Shown here in pieces: positions 9,028 through 21,318 of a stretch of DNA of 64,000 nucleotides. A model generated the notes under the pieces. That model worked only from the letters and a program-made list of their open reading frames with translations, was not told the origin of the DNA and ran no database searches. Source of the DNA: Limnanthes douglasii subsp. nivea. Lineage: Eukaryota; Streptophyta; Magnoliopsida; Brassicales; Limnanthaceae. The DNA lies in contig JAUPFV010000001.1 in NCBI GenBank assembly GCA_036936605.1, positions 156,087,187 to 156,151,186 on the forward strand. The letters are read 5' to 3'. A program made the position numbers and the translations under genes. Within the stretch, counting starts at the first letter, position 1, and the number at the start of each line of letters is the position of its first letter.

Positions 9028-9765
9028 ACAAAAGTCAACTTTATATCTCAAGTACATACCGGTGTTTCTACATCCTTATATCACTAATTTGGTCGACATT
9101 ATCCCAAATGGAAAATGTGGATATCGGTCTATATCGCATTTGATATACCATACAGAGGATAATTGGAAAACTCTTAGACGTAATTTGTTGAAGGAATTGA
9201 ATGAAAATTGTGCTTTGTGGTTGGAGGTTTATGGTTCGTCCGATCTTTTGGATGATCTAGTAAGTAGGTTGGTTTATTTCAAACACTAACCTCCTAGTCG
9301 ATATTGGATGAAATTCCTGATAGTGGCTTCGTCATAGCAACAAGATATCAGTATCTGGTATACCATATCTCTCAAACAGGGTCATTAACTTATCTACCAA
9401 TTTGTGGAAGTCCACATGTTAATTCTTCAATGGTTATAGAGATCGGAATTACCTTCGTACATGGTATCCACTTTGTTATTGTAAGTATTTCAATTTTATT
9501 ATATTTATTTATGTGGTTGTAAGATTTTATATTTTACCTATTTCATTGACATTTAATTTTGCATATTACCACTCCTCCTGATGGACTGTTGCCACCATTA
9601 TACTCGTCATGGGGTGCCCACGTCACCGATAAAACGAGTCAATGGATGTATTTGTACTACGGTCGGTTGAAATAGTTTACGCAAATTATGTCAGCTAGGA
9701 AAGTGAATCTTAACGAGGAGTCATTCTTTATCGACCTAAGTAGAGATAACATTTGATATTACCGA
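9028..9765 (+). pseudogene. MULE-B OTU-domain relic
   Basis: Follows the MULE-B transposase as in MULE-A. LHPYITNLVDIIPNGKCGYR (9,065-9,130) aligns with LHDYISSVEDVSPDGNCGLR. The catalytic Cys is kept, but the Asp-Gly-Asn before it reads Asn-Gly-Lys, so the Asp position is changed. TRYQYLVYHIS (about 9,340-9,372) and GITFVHGIHFVIV with the His (about 9,447-9,485) follow, then an intron-like gap and a last block PPDGLLPPLYSSWG (about 9,573-9,615). A TAA at about 9,287-9,289 interrupts it. Non-functional. Confidence 0.75.
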
Positions 9766-10034
9766 TTATATTTTACTTGTTTATGACTTCAACTTATGCC
9801 ACTACTTGATTATGTATTTTAATGTTTTTCACGTATTCTTTATTTTAGGTTTCATTTGTCTTAACGGGTATTTACCGTTTTCCGCAAATTAATTAAATTT
9901 CTCGCCAATTAGTAAATCCTGCCAAAATATAATTTTTATTAAATTATTTTTTCTCGCCATATAAGTCACCTCAATCATGTTATAATAATTTATCCACTAA
10001 CATTTATTAAACATTAAAAAATCGGTCCTTAGGT
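9766..10034. other. AT-rich spacer
   Basis: No gene seen between the MULE-B OTU relic and the SANT-like relic. Confidence 0.5.
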
Positions 10035-10245
10035 ATGGAGTGGACTGTAGACAAATACTATAACTTGCTTTAAGTCATGAAGTTTGTTACTATAACTACG
10101 GCCAATTGGAAGCTCCAAATCCAATTCTAGGCAGTTGTGTTGAAGTCAGAAATAGGAAAAATCTTGTAAAATCTAAACGAGTACATTGTGTATTCTACAT
10201 GTCTTACGAAATAAAGAAAGAGGCAATTGAAGTTAGATTTTGAAA
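10035..10245 (+). pseudogene. SANT/Myb-like small ORF relic of MULE-B
   Basis: Starts MEWTVDKYYNLL, then after a stop and one frame change reads CYYNYGQLE and VEVRNRKNLVKSKRVHCVFY, ending YEIKKEA. These match MYYNYGRL, VVRNREQIKQRY and FKIKQEA of the protein at 3,327-3,704. It is the fourth member of this family in the window and occupies the same place relative to transposase/OTU and PMD genes as in MULE-A. Confidence 0.6.
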
Positions 10246-10374
10246 GTTAACAATTTCCTTACAAGAGATACACATGTTATAATACATCCAACACAAAAAG
10301 ATAATGGTTTTTATTATAACATGAAATTTGGAAAGTTAGATTTTTGAAAGTTCAATTTATTTACCGATTATAAT

Positions 10375-10494
10375 GAAGTCATATCCCATGTTATAATAAA
10401 CAGGGGAGCAGTATATTTAGAGGAGTGCATTGTTAAAAAAGATGATGGTTTTGTAAACTGCTCACCTGTTTATTATAACATGGGATATGACTTT
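10375..10494. repeat. 120-bp inverted repeat with 38-bp arms
   Basis: Left arm 10,375-10,412 contains CATATCCCATGTTATAATAA. Right arm 10,457-10,494 is its complement with two mismatches. The sequence around it also contains TTATAACATG (10,315-10,325). It lies just downstream of the SANT-like relic, a position comparable to the hairpins flanking the MULE-A pair. Confidence 0.85.
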
Positions 10495-11200
10495 GACTTC
10501 TAATTTTTATTGTACTATGTATTGTTGTTGTTAATCTCACCTTGTTCTCGGGGTTTTCATTTTATTATGTCTCAAATGTAACTCCATTAACACTATTTTT
10601 CAATCGAAGTTTGTTTTATTAAATTTTCTATTTTGCACTAAATGCGTGACCAAATGTCTCGCATAGCACCCCTCATGCGACTGTAGGCATAGGTTTTGGT
10701 CGTGAAAAAACATATGAGCACTATTTTCGAATGCCAAACGCAAAAAATTAACATTGTGTCGGACGTGCGAAGGATTTATAATTATTTGTCATGGAAAGGA
10801 CAAAAAATGCATATTTTCGTAAACTTGGTGTGACGCCTAGGCAAGGCAATCACATATTGCATGCGACCATGTAATAAATTATTTATTTTGTTATTTTAAA
10901 CATGTATTAATGTTTTATGTTACTTCACATTACGTTTTATGCTACTTTATGTTTTTGTTAGTTTACGAATTTGTGTCGCTTCGTTCCAGTATGGTGCTAA
11001 ACCACAAATCATAAGATAAAATAATTACTCACTAAAACAATAGTTATTCAAACATCCAAAGTTTTAAATATTAATTTACATAAAAAACTCGTAATCAAAC
11101 ATCAACATTCATACAAGTACGTCATAAATTAATTACAGTAATGTTTCGCGGTACAAGTCACCAAACCACATAAAGACAGACACAACATCGACACACTCCT
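10495..11200. other. Unrecognised AT-rich DNA
   Basis: No coding frame or repeat family recognised. Confidence 0.45.
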
Positions 11201-12895
11201 TCTATGTCATTGTGGCTAAGCGTGGCCGATACACAGCTATCTGATCATATCCCTCGGGAGCAGCACCGTCGTGAGTGTGCACTCGAGGCCCTCCACCAAT
11301 CTACATATCATCGCTTACAGAATCCGGGTTGGACATTATAAACCACATGTTACTCCTAATCTAAGAGGGGCATATTGGGTCTGTCTCACTCCCAAATAGA
11401 GAAGCCAAAGTGGTGAAAAAATAGTGCTGTCAATTCTCCAAAGATAAAGGATCCCACACATACTTTTGAGCAGTTTTTTTACCTTATTTTCTGGCATCGA
11501 TAATAGGACGTATGTTACACGGTACAGCTGAATGTGGCCCATCGGACGGCTGATATGCTCAGGATAATAAGGCATGAATATGTCAAAAGATTTGAGCGTT
11601 TTCTCAATCCAACTGACCAGTTGGAAAGGTTGCACACGACGTATATAAACGTAAGGAAGAAAAGTCACCTGAAAGATATTATATAGCTAGCATACATAGA
11701 AATTAATGCAAGTTAACATAAATATAGCATAATGAAACTTACGTCAAGTTCGGTTCACATCGACTGGATATGTCTCAAATCTATGCAAATAACCTGTGAA
11801 GAACTCACTTTTTATGGCGCGTAACGGCAGATATGTGACGCTAACGAAAATGCGTTGTACAAGGGCGCACTAAAAGGCCTAAAATAATCAAAATCCATGT
11901 CTCTAACAGCCAAATAAACCCACATATAAATACTATTTCCGTGCATAGAACCCTGGCCAAGTGAGTGGTGTAGTTGTGACAAACTAGCTGACTCCAATCA
12001 TGCCTACCCATTTGTTGATATTGGTTTACAAACTGTAAGTAATCAAGCGAAATATTATTTCCAATTTTGTTGTGCATATAGTGGCACTTAAAACATATAG
12101 TATATACGTCGGGTAGTGTGATCAACCATGACATCGTTGGCCCTACTATCATCATATCGCATATAATAAATTTTTATTTACAACCACTATAAGGTTGGAT
12201 TAATCCTGTTCTTAAGGCCGTTAACTATCACATATTGTTCTACACCTAGCATTCTACTGTATGTCCTCATCTTCTCCGTATATTCATCAAAAGTAACAAC
12301 GTCAAAAGAAATATATGTAACCTTCAATTCGGTGATGACGTGGACATCATCGAGAGTGACGGTCATCTCGCTGAAAAAGAAGTGAAATGAAGATGTCTCC
12401 TCATGTCAATGCTCACCAACCAGATAGCGTATTGATCAGGGTGCCAAAAATAATATTAATAACCTTAGCATGTACCCTAGTCTGATGATGCAAGTCCCAC
12501 TTCCGGAGACTGTCGTACATCGAGAAGAAATGTAAGCTTACTCTCGCCTATAATATGTAATAAACATAAAAGTAGTAGATTATAAAGTTGTTTATTAAAA
12601 TTAAGTTGTAACTAAATTAAAAAAATATGGTTTAAAATACCTAAGTTGTAAAGAAACTTACATCTTCGTGGAAAATATTCTACGCCTTGTGGAGGTCGTA
12701 ATCATGATAAGGTAGAGGGATCTGGGGCATGGCTCTCTCGAACTCCCCATTAGGTGATGCCTACGAAGATGACTTTGCACCATTGCTGCCAGATGCAACC
12801 CACCCAACATGATTGATGGTATCATCACCTACACCACCATGATGCAATCTTTGTTTTGTACGCGATGCAGGCGAATTCTCCTCCTTAGAAACCAT
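11201..12895 (-). pseudogene. Plant mobile domain (PMD) gene relic of MULE-B
   Basis: A minus-strand PMD homologue parallel to 4,705-6,581. The first exon starts MVSKEENSPASRTKQ at 12,895 and reaches LPYHDYDLHKA (aligning with YPNYTQHEA), then an intron. FHFFFSEMTVTLDDVHVITEL (about 12,400-12,330) is the diagnostic PMD core. KIGNNISLDYLQFVNQYQQ lies at about 12,075-12,015, then HSLGQGSMHGNSIYMWVYLAVRDMDFDYF. The C-terminal part runs from about 11,670 (YIRRVQPFQLVSWIEKTLKSFD). It keeps a Gln where the MULE-A copy has a stop after SLDYL. Multiple frame changes and stops make it non-functional. It is convergent with the MULE-B transposase/OTU relics, as in MULE-A. Confidence 0.7.
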
Positions 12896-13213
12896 CTATC
12901 TAGCCACCGATGTATCGGGGGTCGTATCCCGACCACACTGTTTCGTATCATTTGTTTTTGTTTGCACCAACCGTGGAAAAAAATAAATAAAGCATCTCTT
13001 TAAAAAAGTACTTAAAGACACTAGTCCGAAAGTCATTTATTTGGATTAACAAAGAAACGATAAATTTTAAACTACATATTATCCATTGAAGCATAAACAA
13101 AAGCATCTACCCAATTAACAAAGCATCCAATGAAAAAAATACCAACCATCATGTAATTCTAATAAATTAACATATAAATTTTAAATAGATGAGCTTTAGT
13201 TTGTTTGTATAAA
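12896..13213. other. AT-rich DNA before the tandem duplication
   Basis: No gene recognised and no clear right TIR of MULE-B found here. Confidence 0.45.
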
Positions 13214-13407
13214 GTTTGTATTGGATGATAATCATGAACCATACTTTTTTTTTAAACTGGTATGCCCGCCATTAGAGTTTTTATCGGGCTTATCGACCTA
13301 ATAATTCGTTTGGAACCGGTCCAGTATAACCCGTCCGAGACCGACTCAATAATCGTACCGAATCGTTAACAAACCAAATTTTAAACCCGAACCGATTAGC
13401 GGTCCGG

Positions 13408-13418
13408 ATAATATATAA

Positions 13419-13461
<43 letters not shown>
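13408..13461. repeat. (AT)n microsatellite
   Basis: A long TA run in unit A. The matching place in unit B (about 39,527-39,536) has only a few repeats, so it expanded in A or contracted in B. Confidence 0.9.
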
Positions 13462-13464
<3 letters not shown>

Positions 13465-14084
13465 TTATAACGATTAACATTCAAAAACAACCTACATATT
13501 CTTTATATTAATAAAAAATATTTAACTAAAATATAACAAATTATAGTTACAAAACTAAATTATTGTTAGTCAGCGTTAAACAGTAAAATTGTAAACTAAA
13601 TGCGTTCTAAAAAAACATCATCTCATCAGGGAACAATAATAGTAATAGGAAAATAGGAATAGAAGACATTACTATCGTGGGACAAGGTGGATAACATCTG
13701 GTTGTTAAACATAGTTATCGTTTATTTATAACAATTTAAAAAAAGCTTTTAATAACTTTTTAGAACCAAACCCTATCCAAATCAAAACATGTACACTTTA
13801 AAAACTAATTTTTAATATTTAATTTTTAACATAATTTTACGGACAGTCCTTTTATATTTTTTAAAACATACAAGTTTGACCTTTTTAAAACTAATAAATC
13901 CTAAATCACATCTGGAATGTTTTTTTTTGTTTTAAAGTATATTAATATTATTAATATAATCCGGTGCTGAAAAGGTAGTTTATACCGATATACAAGTGGA
14001 TCTGATCATCAGATGAGATTAAGTTAGTCAAATCACGTTAAATTTGGTTCGTGTTTTTTTTACAGTTAAAAACATTTCCTCATT

Positions 14085-14530
14085 AAATCACCATGTTTTG
14101 CATCTTAATTATACAATATCTTGTAAAATAATTATATCATGTTTCATATAAAAAATTAAACCATATTTCGCAAATTGTATTCTCGAAAAACTCGGTTGGA
14201 ATTAAAAACTCAATCAAATAACTAAAAGTTATAAAGTTATAGCATCTCAAAGTTTTCATTACATATTGTTTGTATTTGTGAAACACCGAGATTTAACATG
14301 TCATGTTTCACAATTCAAAATTGGACAACTAACCATATTTCACAACTTAAATACACTATATTTCGCAAGTTAAATACACCATATTCATAACTTAATTATA
14401 TAATTTTTCGCAACTTAATTATATCATGTTGTAACTTATTATATAATATTTCACAAATTTATTATACCATGTTTTACAACTTAATCACACCAATTTTTCT
14501 AATTAATTATACCATGTTTCACAAAGAAAC
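14085..14530. repeat. Degenerate AT-rich tandem repeat (ACCATGTTTCACAACTTAAT type)
   Basis: Units of roughly 20-26 bp based on ACCATGTTTCACAACTTAAT recur with much variation. Related blocks lie at 38,259-38,720, 40,160-40,600 and 53,827-54,290. The first and third are duplicates of each other, as are the second and fourth; the two pairs are more distant paralogues. Confidence 0.65.
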
Positions 14531-14899
14531 AAATCTAAAAAGAATAAGGTTACCGAAATATCGTAAGATATGTATTTTTTGTTACATAACAAATAACAAA
14601 GCTTATAGGTTTTTAGGCTTAGACTCTACTATTGTGAATGAATCTAAAGAAACATAGTTTTCTTTAATCCAAGTGATGATAAGACTCATACCATTACGGG
14701 AAACCATGAAAAAACTCTATAATAAGAAATTTTGATTCTAGAGCAACTTTGTGAGCTTTGTAAGAGTCAAAATTTAAAAAAAACATAAAGGTGTAGAATC
14801 CAAATAGATTCTCAAATTATTTTATTCTACTTAGTAAAATAAATTTGAGAAAAAATCACTCATAATTTATATAAAAATGCCTCAAATCTTGTAAAGTTG

Positions 14900-16620
14900 T
14901 GTAGAGTTCTAGTCATTGTGTGATATGAAACAAACGCTAAGAAATACCATGAAAAATTTAACCATCTCAATAGTATAACGTTGAGTTTAGGGATAATACA
15001 ACAGACTGGTGTTTGTACACCATAAAGTACGGTGATATGATAGTTATAGTATGTCTATACGTAGATGATCTACTTATATTACATAATGACATAAGAAATA
15101 TTATTGAACGCTAAAACAAAAGATCCTCAGGAAAGATTTAAAATAATTGAGGGTTTTGTCCTAGATCAATCTCTCATGATTGAAAATATACTTGATAAAT
15201 TTAAATATCTAAAATTTAGAAAATCACATATGTTGTTTGATCCAATTTGGAACTAGGAAATAATGTTGGACGTAAAAGACTCATTTCCAATATGATAGTG
15301 CTATAAGAAATCTCATTCAAGCGGCTTTATGTATTAAGACAAATATTTCATTAAATTAAGTCAATTTACTAGTAATCCAAATACAAAATATTGGAAATAT
15401 ATATTAAGGGTTCTTGTGTTTTAAAAAGGACAAAAAATATACATTCAATATTCTAATTTATGTAGTGTACTTGGGGCATACAAATATGTAAGTTGGATCA
15501 CTTGCATAACCGATAACAAATAATCTACAAGATTAATGTTTACTTTTATTGGGTTTCAATAATATAAATTTTCCTTCAACTATAGAGTATGAATTCATAA
15601 ATTTGGTCATAACGAGATAGAAATCTGAATGGTTGAAAGACTTATTGTTGGACCTTTCATTTCAAAGCATAAAACAACAATCTAAATTTATGTTATTATC
15701 AATAATATTGGTAGAGTTTAAACTGGGGTATATACAGTAGGAAGTATAGACATATACGTCTAAGGTATGAGTACGTTAAAAACATTTATCCCATTTGGCA
15801 ATATAACTCCCACTTTAGATTGGCCATATTATTTTCAATAAAAATATTATGTGAAATTATGTTTGAACTATCACGATTTTGACATGATATTAAGGAATTA
15901 AAAACATTTACCTTTCACAAAAGATAATTATCTTAAGGAGAAGAAATAAATTCAGCCATGACAAAGGTAAAATATGATATGCTTAGCAATCATGAAATAT
16001 AAAATACATTTGTCATTCTATAGGGCTCTCTCGATTTATATCACCCATGCAATTGAGTTTCTCACAAAAGTTTAAAAAATATTTTCCAAAGAATGATAAT
16101 TTATAGATTTATATGGCACTCTTGGAGGTCTATGCCATGAACTTTCGTAAAAAAAGGAAAATAAGGCAACATATTTTTTATATGTCAATGATTGTGTCAA
16201 AGTTAAAGGCATTTAAGCTAGCCTTCCCGAGGAATTTGTGGTAGGTTTTGGGCTTTAATATGTTTCTCAAGAGTTACATTTCTTCCAAATGTTTTACAGC
16301 TCTTGAAATGAGAATTTGTCAGTTAGTGAACTGATTTCTCGTGTTATTCAGGAGAAGGAAAATTGAAAAAAAACATATTGAGGTACATATGGTGAATTCT
16401 CAACATGGGAAAACTAAGAAATAACATATTGGATAATATGTCAGAGCAGATGATAAGGCTTCTAGTTCGACAGTAAAAAAACCTAAAGAATAATCTGTTG
16501 CAGATTGATGTTTCTTTTGCAAGATTATAAGACTTCTCATAATGGAATGTGAAAAGTATCAAGTTTATATAGAAGTTAAATGTAATCTAATAAATTTTAT
16601 CAATTTAAAAATTAATTTAG
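14900..16620 (+). mobile_element. Ty1/copia relic (RT, RNase H and gag-like pieces), unit A
   Basis: A heavily decayed copia. The RT box LYVDDLLILHNDIRN lies at about 15,055-15,100. RNase H-like text follows (NPNTKYWKYILRVLVF near 15,375; YKYVSWITCITDNK near 15,485; KYRHIRLRYEYVKN near 15,745). From about 16,020 there is gag-like text: ISRVIQEKEN (16,335) and CFFCKIIR...MECEKY (16,510-16,560), a decayed CCHC knuckle. Pol pieces precede gag pieces, so this is a junction of two copies or a rearranged one. No intact frame. Confidence 0.55.
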
Positions 16621-19600
16621 TTTTCATAGTATGGTAGACACGCGGGATTGATACGATTGTGACCACCAATGTTTGTATTTTTATATAGGATATGATAAGA
16701 ATTCTAAGCATCGGTGACGGTGAAATATCTATTTACACTTCCGATCATAATTTTTTTTTTGTATTTGAAAGATGTTTTATATATACACTATTTTAAATAG
16801 AGTGTGATATCTTTTTATGTATAACAGTTTTGGATATTCATACCTTTTTTAGAATAAAAAATTATTTTTAATTTACATAATAATATGGTTTGCATTGCAT
16901 ACTTAATAGTGAATGATAAATTATATTAATTAAATATTTAATCATAAAAAAGAATCAATAAACATACATATATCTAATAATTAGAATTATGAGATTGAAT
17001 ATTCAGGAAATATTTAACAAATACGTTTATATAATATCTCGATGGCAAGAAATAAGCTCGTTAAGAAAGATTTATTTAGGTCCTCTTGATTATTCATAAT
17101 TCATTTTTTACATCATATGTATTAATATAAAACAAACTGAATTGATGATGTTAGGTGTATCGAAAGACAAAGAAGTCTTGAAGTTGATACATACCAATAA
17201 TATGTATTGTTCTTTACGGATTTTTTGGACATGAAATAATATTTTATATCATTTACCAATGACTTATCTTGGTACATGTATTTATACCTGATCCATGAGA
17301 AATCAAAATCTCTAGAAATATTATGGATTAATTGACCATGCCTCGATATTTACAATTAACTTAATTGGTATCTATACTATATACTCTCATGATACTTATT
17401 ATTATTATTATTATTACTATATATAGGTCAAATGTATTTAAATTGATTAGATTTTATTTACGAACATATAACAAGAAGCTTGGATACGATGAATCTCCAT
17501 GTGATTAGACATACCTAATCTATAACATACTTAGAATCTCTCATTGCATTATTCACATGTACTGAAGTGTATTAATCTCAATGTGAACTATAAAACGTTA
17601 TTTCTTTATAAATAACCCATTAGTATAAACATGTTGTTTTAGGTTGACAAAAGGCTTTTTTCCTCTTTTGAACCAAAATGTTTCAACTCACTATCCATTA
17701 TTTCCCTCTTAAATCGTCGACCAACTCCGACGAAACATTTGAGCTACAATTCTTCGTTATTGAATAGTGATTGTTGGCTTCATTCTGTGTTTGGTCCTCC
17801 ATTCAAAGTATGGGACTGTAGAGCTCTAAAATTACAGGTAAGAACTATATACCCGTTCTTAAAGACACTTAAAGAAAATAATTACAAACCTACCAGTCCA
17901 AACTTACCATGGCATTTAAAGTTATAAATACAACGCGATAGAACTTTTTACTCATACGACGGTAAGTATACCTAAAATTAGATATAAGTTATTTAAAAAA
18001 ATTATTTGTAATCCTCTATATTTATGCAGACCTCACTGGCCACGAATAATAATATAACAAAAAAAGTTCACGAAGTATTCCTCTTATGCCACAAGACATG
18101 TATTATGTGATGGTTCCAATATGCACCATCTCAAAAAATACAATGAACCATCGGACATTGGTGATCTTTGAACTTGAAAATGGATAACAACAAACTATAA
18201 CCCATTATTCCCTTACAGTAAAGACACAATATACAAATGAAGAAAAACTATTGAGCCACTCGTAATTATTTAAAGTCATACAGGCTTCTTATTTTCTAAT
18301 GGTTATGTATATATTCTTTTAAGTGATCTCGGCTCTTGTTAACAGTTGGTGTACCTTATGAAAAAAAAATCCATACATGTTCTAAAACAAGCCATATAAG
18401 GTGAAAACATAAAAAGATATACCACCAAAACAAAACCATGAATCCTCGGTTGTGGAATTTTTATTTTTGAATACGCCAAAGTCTTTATCCAGAATAGGTT
18501 TGTTTCCAAACAATACAGTGAAGACATGTGTCAGTTGTGGAAAGCAGAGATACTTCATTATTTCCTAAGTGATGAAAAGACAAACGTTCATTTGTGGCTC
18601 TTTTGATGGAGCATTTTATGATGTCACCTGTTTTGTAAGTTATATATATATATTATTGTAAGTAAAGAAACCTAATTATTTTTTGTGCACTACTAAATCT
18701 GCATGGTCAGTTGCACTAGAAATGCATGTTTGGTTACTACTAGCCTTGCATGTTTAATTACAGTAGAATTGCATGTTTAGTTATATTAGAATCGCATGGA
18801 TTGTTATACTAGAATTGTATGTTTACTTACCTCATGAATCCTATGTTCGAATCCATGCAGTTTTGCATATTGTTCATGTGGATTTACCTAACTTTTAAGT
18901 AAAAAATATAATGGTTTCCATAGTAATTAATATAAATCACCATTTTTCAACCAATTTATTCATATTAATATTTAAGCTTTCTAATCATTTTTTGCTGGAT
19001 AAAATATTATTTGATTTGACAAAAATAGATAATTAAGGTGGAAATACAGTAGATCTAAAAAAAGTAGATAACTTGATAGTTTTTCGGTTTCTTTAAAATA
19101 TTAGATTAGATATTTTCGTGCATGACTTGAATTTATTCTGGAATGTTTTGATCATTTACGTAACTTTATGTTGTCAACTTTTTTCTGATTTCGTTTTTGC
19201 TATTTTTTTCAAATAGATTTGTTTTGTATCAAATTGGAGAAATCGAACACCGATTGTTTTTTCGATTTTGATAGAAAGTATTTTCCGGTCTTGCGGGTGT
19301 TTTATCTGTCCATTCTATTTTAATTCATAATAAGAATGACATAGTTTATATTGCTTTTATATTATAATTTTGTTTTAATATACAAGGGTGTGTAAAAACG
19401 AGACCAATCCACCGGACCAAACCGAAATAGATTGGGTTGGTCGGTTTATAGCAAATAAAATTCGGTTTTAAATTTTATTTTTTTAACCAAATTAAATTCG
19501 ATCGGTTTTCGGTTTGTTCACAATCAAATCCAAAATATATTTCGTACAATATTAAAATTTTAATTTTGAAAAAACATAAAGTATTAGTCTTTTTTTTTGT

Positions 19601-20045
19601 TTTTACGTTACCATATCTTTAAAATTAGAATACTATTATTTAAAAATATTATTGAATAGTACATGTTATCCTCAAGTAATGTTGACTTTTTAATGTTATT
19701 TTCCGTTTAACATCTTTTATCATGTATTTATTTTAGAATAATGCTAACCTTTAAAGATTAATAAAATATTAAATATTTAACTTTTAGATTTTTTTATATA
19801 GTATGTGAATTTTTTTAAATTAAATGGAAGCATACAATTTTAAATTATTTTTTCAAAAGAATATCCAGACGTTAAAAGTTAGATATTTTATTAATTTTTG
19901 CTATGCCGCATTCCTCTGGGCCTCAGCAGACCGTCAATTCAAAGACGGTGTGAACATGATCATATATATAAGTATAAAATATTGGATTATCTTTTGCTGT
20001 GAACCGTGCAATAAATGTATATTACGACAATTTAGGGTGAAGAAT
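16621..20045. other. AT-rich repeat-derived DNA, unit A
   Basis: No recognisable gene. An ORF of 62 codons at 17,739-17,927 (SYNSSLLNSDCWLHSVFGPPF) is also open in unit B (43,772-44,017) and ends near a possible exon-intron border, but I cannot assign it. A minisatellite lies at 18,700-18,835. Bases 19,390-19,520 are rich in CGGTTT/AAACCG, a composition common near plant DNA-transposon ends. Confidence 0.4.
18700..18835. repeat. GCATG minisatellite, unit A
   Basis: Four to five units of about 30-34 bp (TTGCATGTTTAGTTATATTA type). Unit B (about 44,733-44,880) has one extra unit carrying ATCGCATGGATT. Confidence 0.7.
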
Positions 20046-20337
20046 ACTGTTAGTCCTCCATGTTTACCATTTGTATCAATATAGTCTTTTTCGTTCATTT
20101 CTGCATAAAATTCATCCCCTTCATTTAAAAAATTTGCAAATATAGTCCCCGCACGTATAAATCATTTAAAAACTAACACGTGGCCCTTAAATTCTAAGTT
20201 TTGTATCACTTTTGGTCCCCCAGAATATGCGGAGGAAATAATCGTGCAAATTTTTAAAACGAAGGAGATGAGTTTTATGCAGAAGTGAACGAAAGGGAAT
20301 ATGTTGATACAAGTGGTAAACATGGGGGACTAACAGT
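20046..20337. mobile_element. Foldback/MITE-like element, unit A
   Basis: A 292-bp element with inverted arms of about 95 bp, starting ACTGTTAGTCCTCCATGTTT and ending in its complement (CATGGGGGACTAACAGT). No ORF. Target duplication not clear. The duplicate is at 46,329-46,620. Confidence 0.7.
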
Positions 20338-20627
20338 GCTTTTTAGCCGACAATTTATATATGTGGTCCCACGGGGTTATACATTGAACAACTCAATCCT
20401 TTAAATTGATTTAAAAAGTAAAAAAGTTAAATGAGTTAAGAAAGGAAAAAAGCTCCAAGATCTCCTCGATGCCGTTAGGTCTTCTCTGGTGATCTTTGTC
20501 ACCGGCATCTTGGGATTTGCTCGCTTCTGATTTATTTGGGGGGGGTTTCGATTGTCTTTCGGCAATCTTCCTCTCTATTATATGGTTCCTCTATTTTATT
20601 TTCCAGTGATCTGTTTTAATTAAGCCG

Positions 20628-21318
20628 GTGATGATTGATACGAAAAATTTCAAAGAGTTTCCTTCTCTTCTTCCCAACATTGAAAACAAAAACCAAAATC
20701 AGCCTAAGAAATTGTTCGTTGATGTCGTGAAACCTAAATCGGAGCCACAAGAAACGGTCCCAGAGTTCGTAAAAAAAACAGAGGATCACAATTCTATACA
20801 ATACTCTAAGGAAACTAAGGACTTTCTCTTGAAACAAACGGGAACTACCATAATCGGTAAGTTCAGTAACGAAATTCCAAAGAAAGCTTCGTTAGATGTA
20901 TTCCTTCAATCTTTTAAATTTAAAGGTTCATATACCTACACCATCATAGATTCTCGCCATGTTATACTAGAGTTTTGCTTCAAAGAAGACGTTAATAGCC
21001 TTTGGTCAAAAAACGTTTGGAGTGTTGATGGCAAAACCATGCGACTCCTTAGATGGTGTCCTTATTTTAACAAGAATGTAGAGAGCCCTATCGTCTTGGT
21101 TTGGGTCAGACTCCAAAAGCTATCTGAGTACTTGTATAATAATTCGGTGATTATGGACCTTGCCTCTTCTTTAGGCACAGTTTATCGTATTATTGTTCCT
21201 GATAAGCATAGGGCCAACAACAATGCTTGCTACGCCCATGTTGAAATAGACATCCCAAAAAACCTAAAAGAAGGTTGTGGGTTGAATTCGGTGAGAACGA
21301 TGGATGCTGGGTTGGTGT
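20628..21318 (+). pseudogene. LINE ORF1, 5' part (DUF4283-type), unit A
   Basis: Starts MMIDTKNFKEFPSLL. Residues 70-210 form a DUF4283-like domain (FCFKEDVNSLWSKNVWSVDG, then VWVRLQKLSEYLYN and IVPDKHRANNNACYAHVEID) typical of plant LINE ORF1 proteins. The frame slips after NLKEG in both LINE copies; the continuing text is in another frame. The gypsy element then interrupts it at 21,318. The CCHC knuckle follows at about 31,810. Confidence 0.8.

Noticed and set aside
13290..13490. ORF with poly-Tyr/Ile run on the minus strand
   Set aside because: Generated by the (TA)n microsatellite.
13720..15135. Reading 13,720-15,135 and 37,730-39,326 as LTRs of one old element
   Set aside because: They contain RT text (YVDDLL), which LTRs do not. 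An older duplication explains them better.
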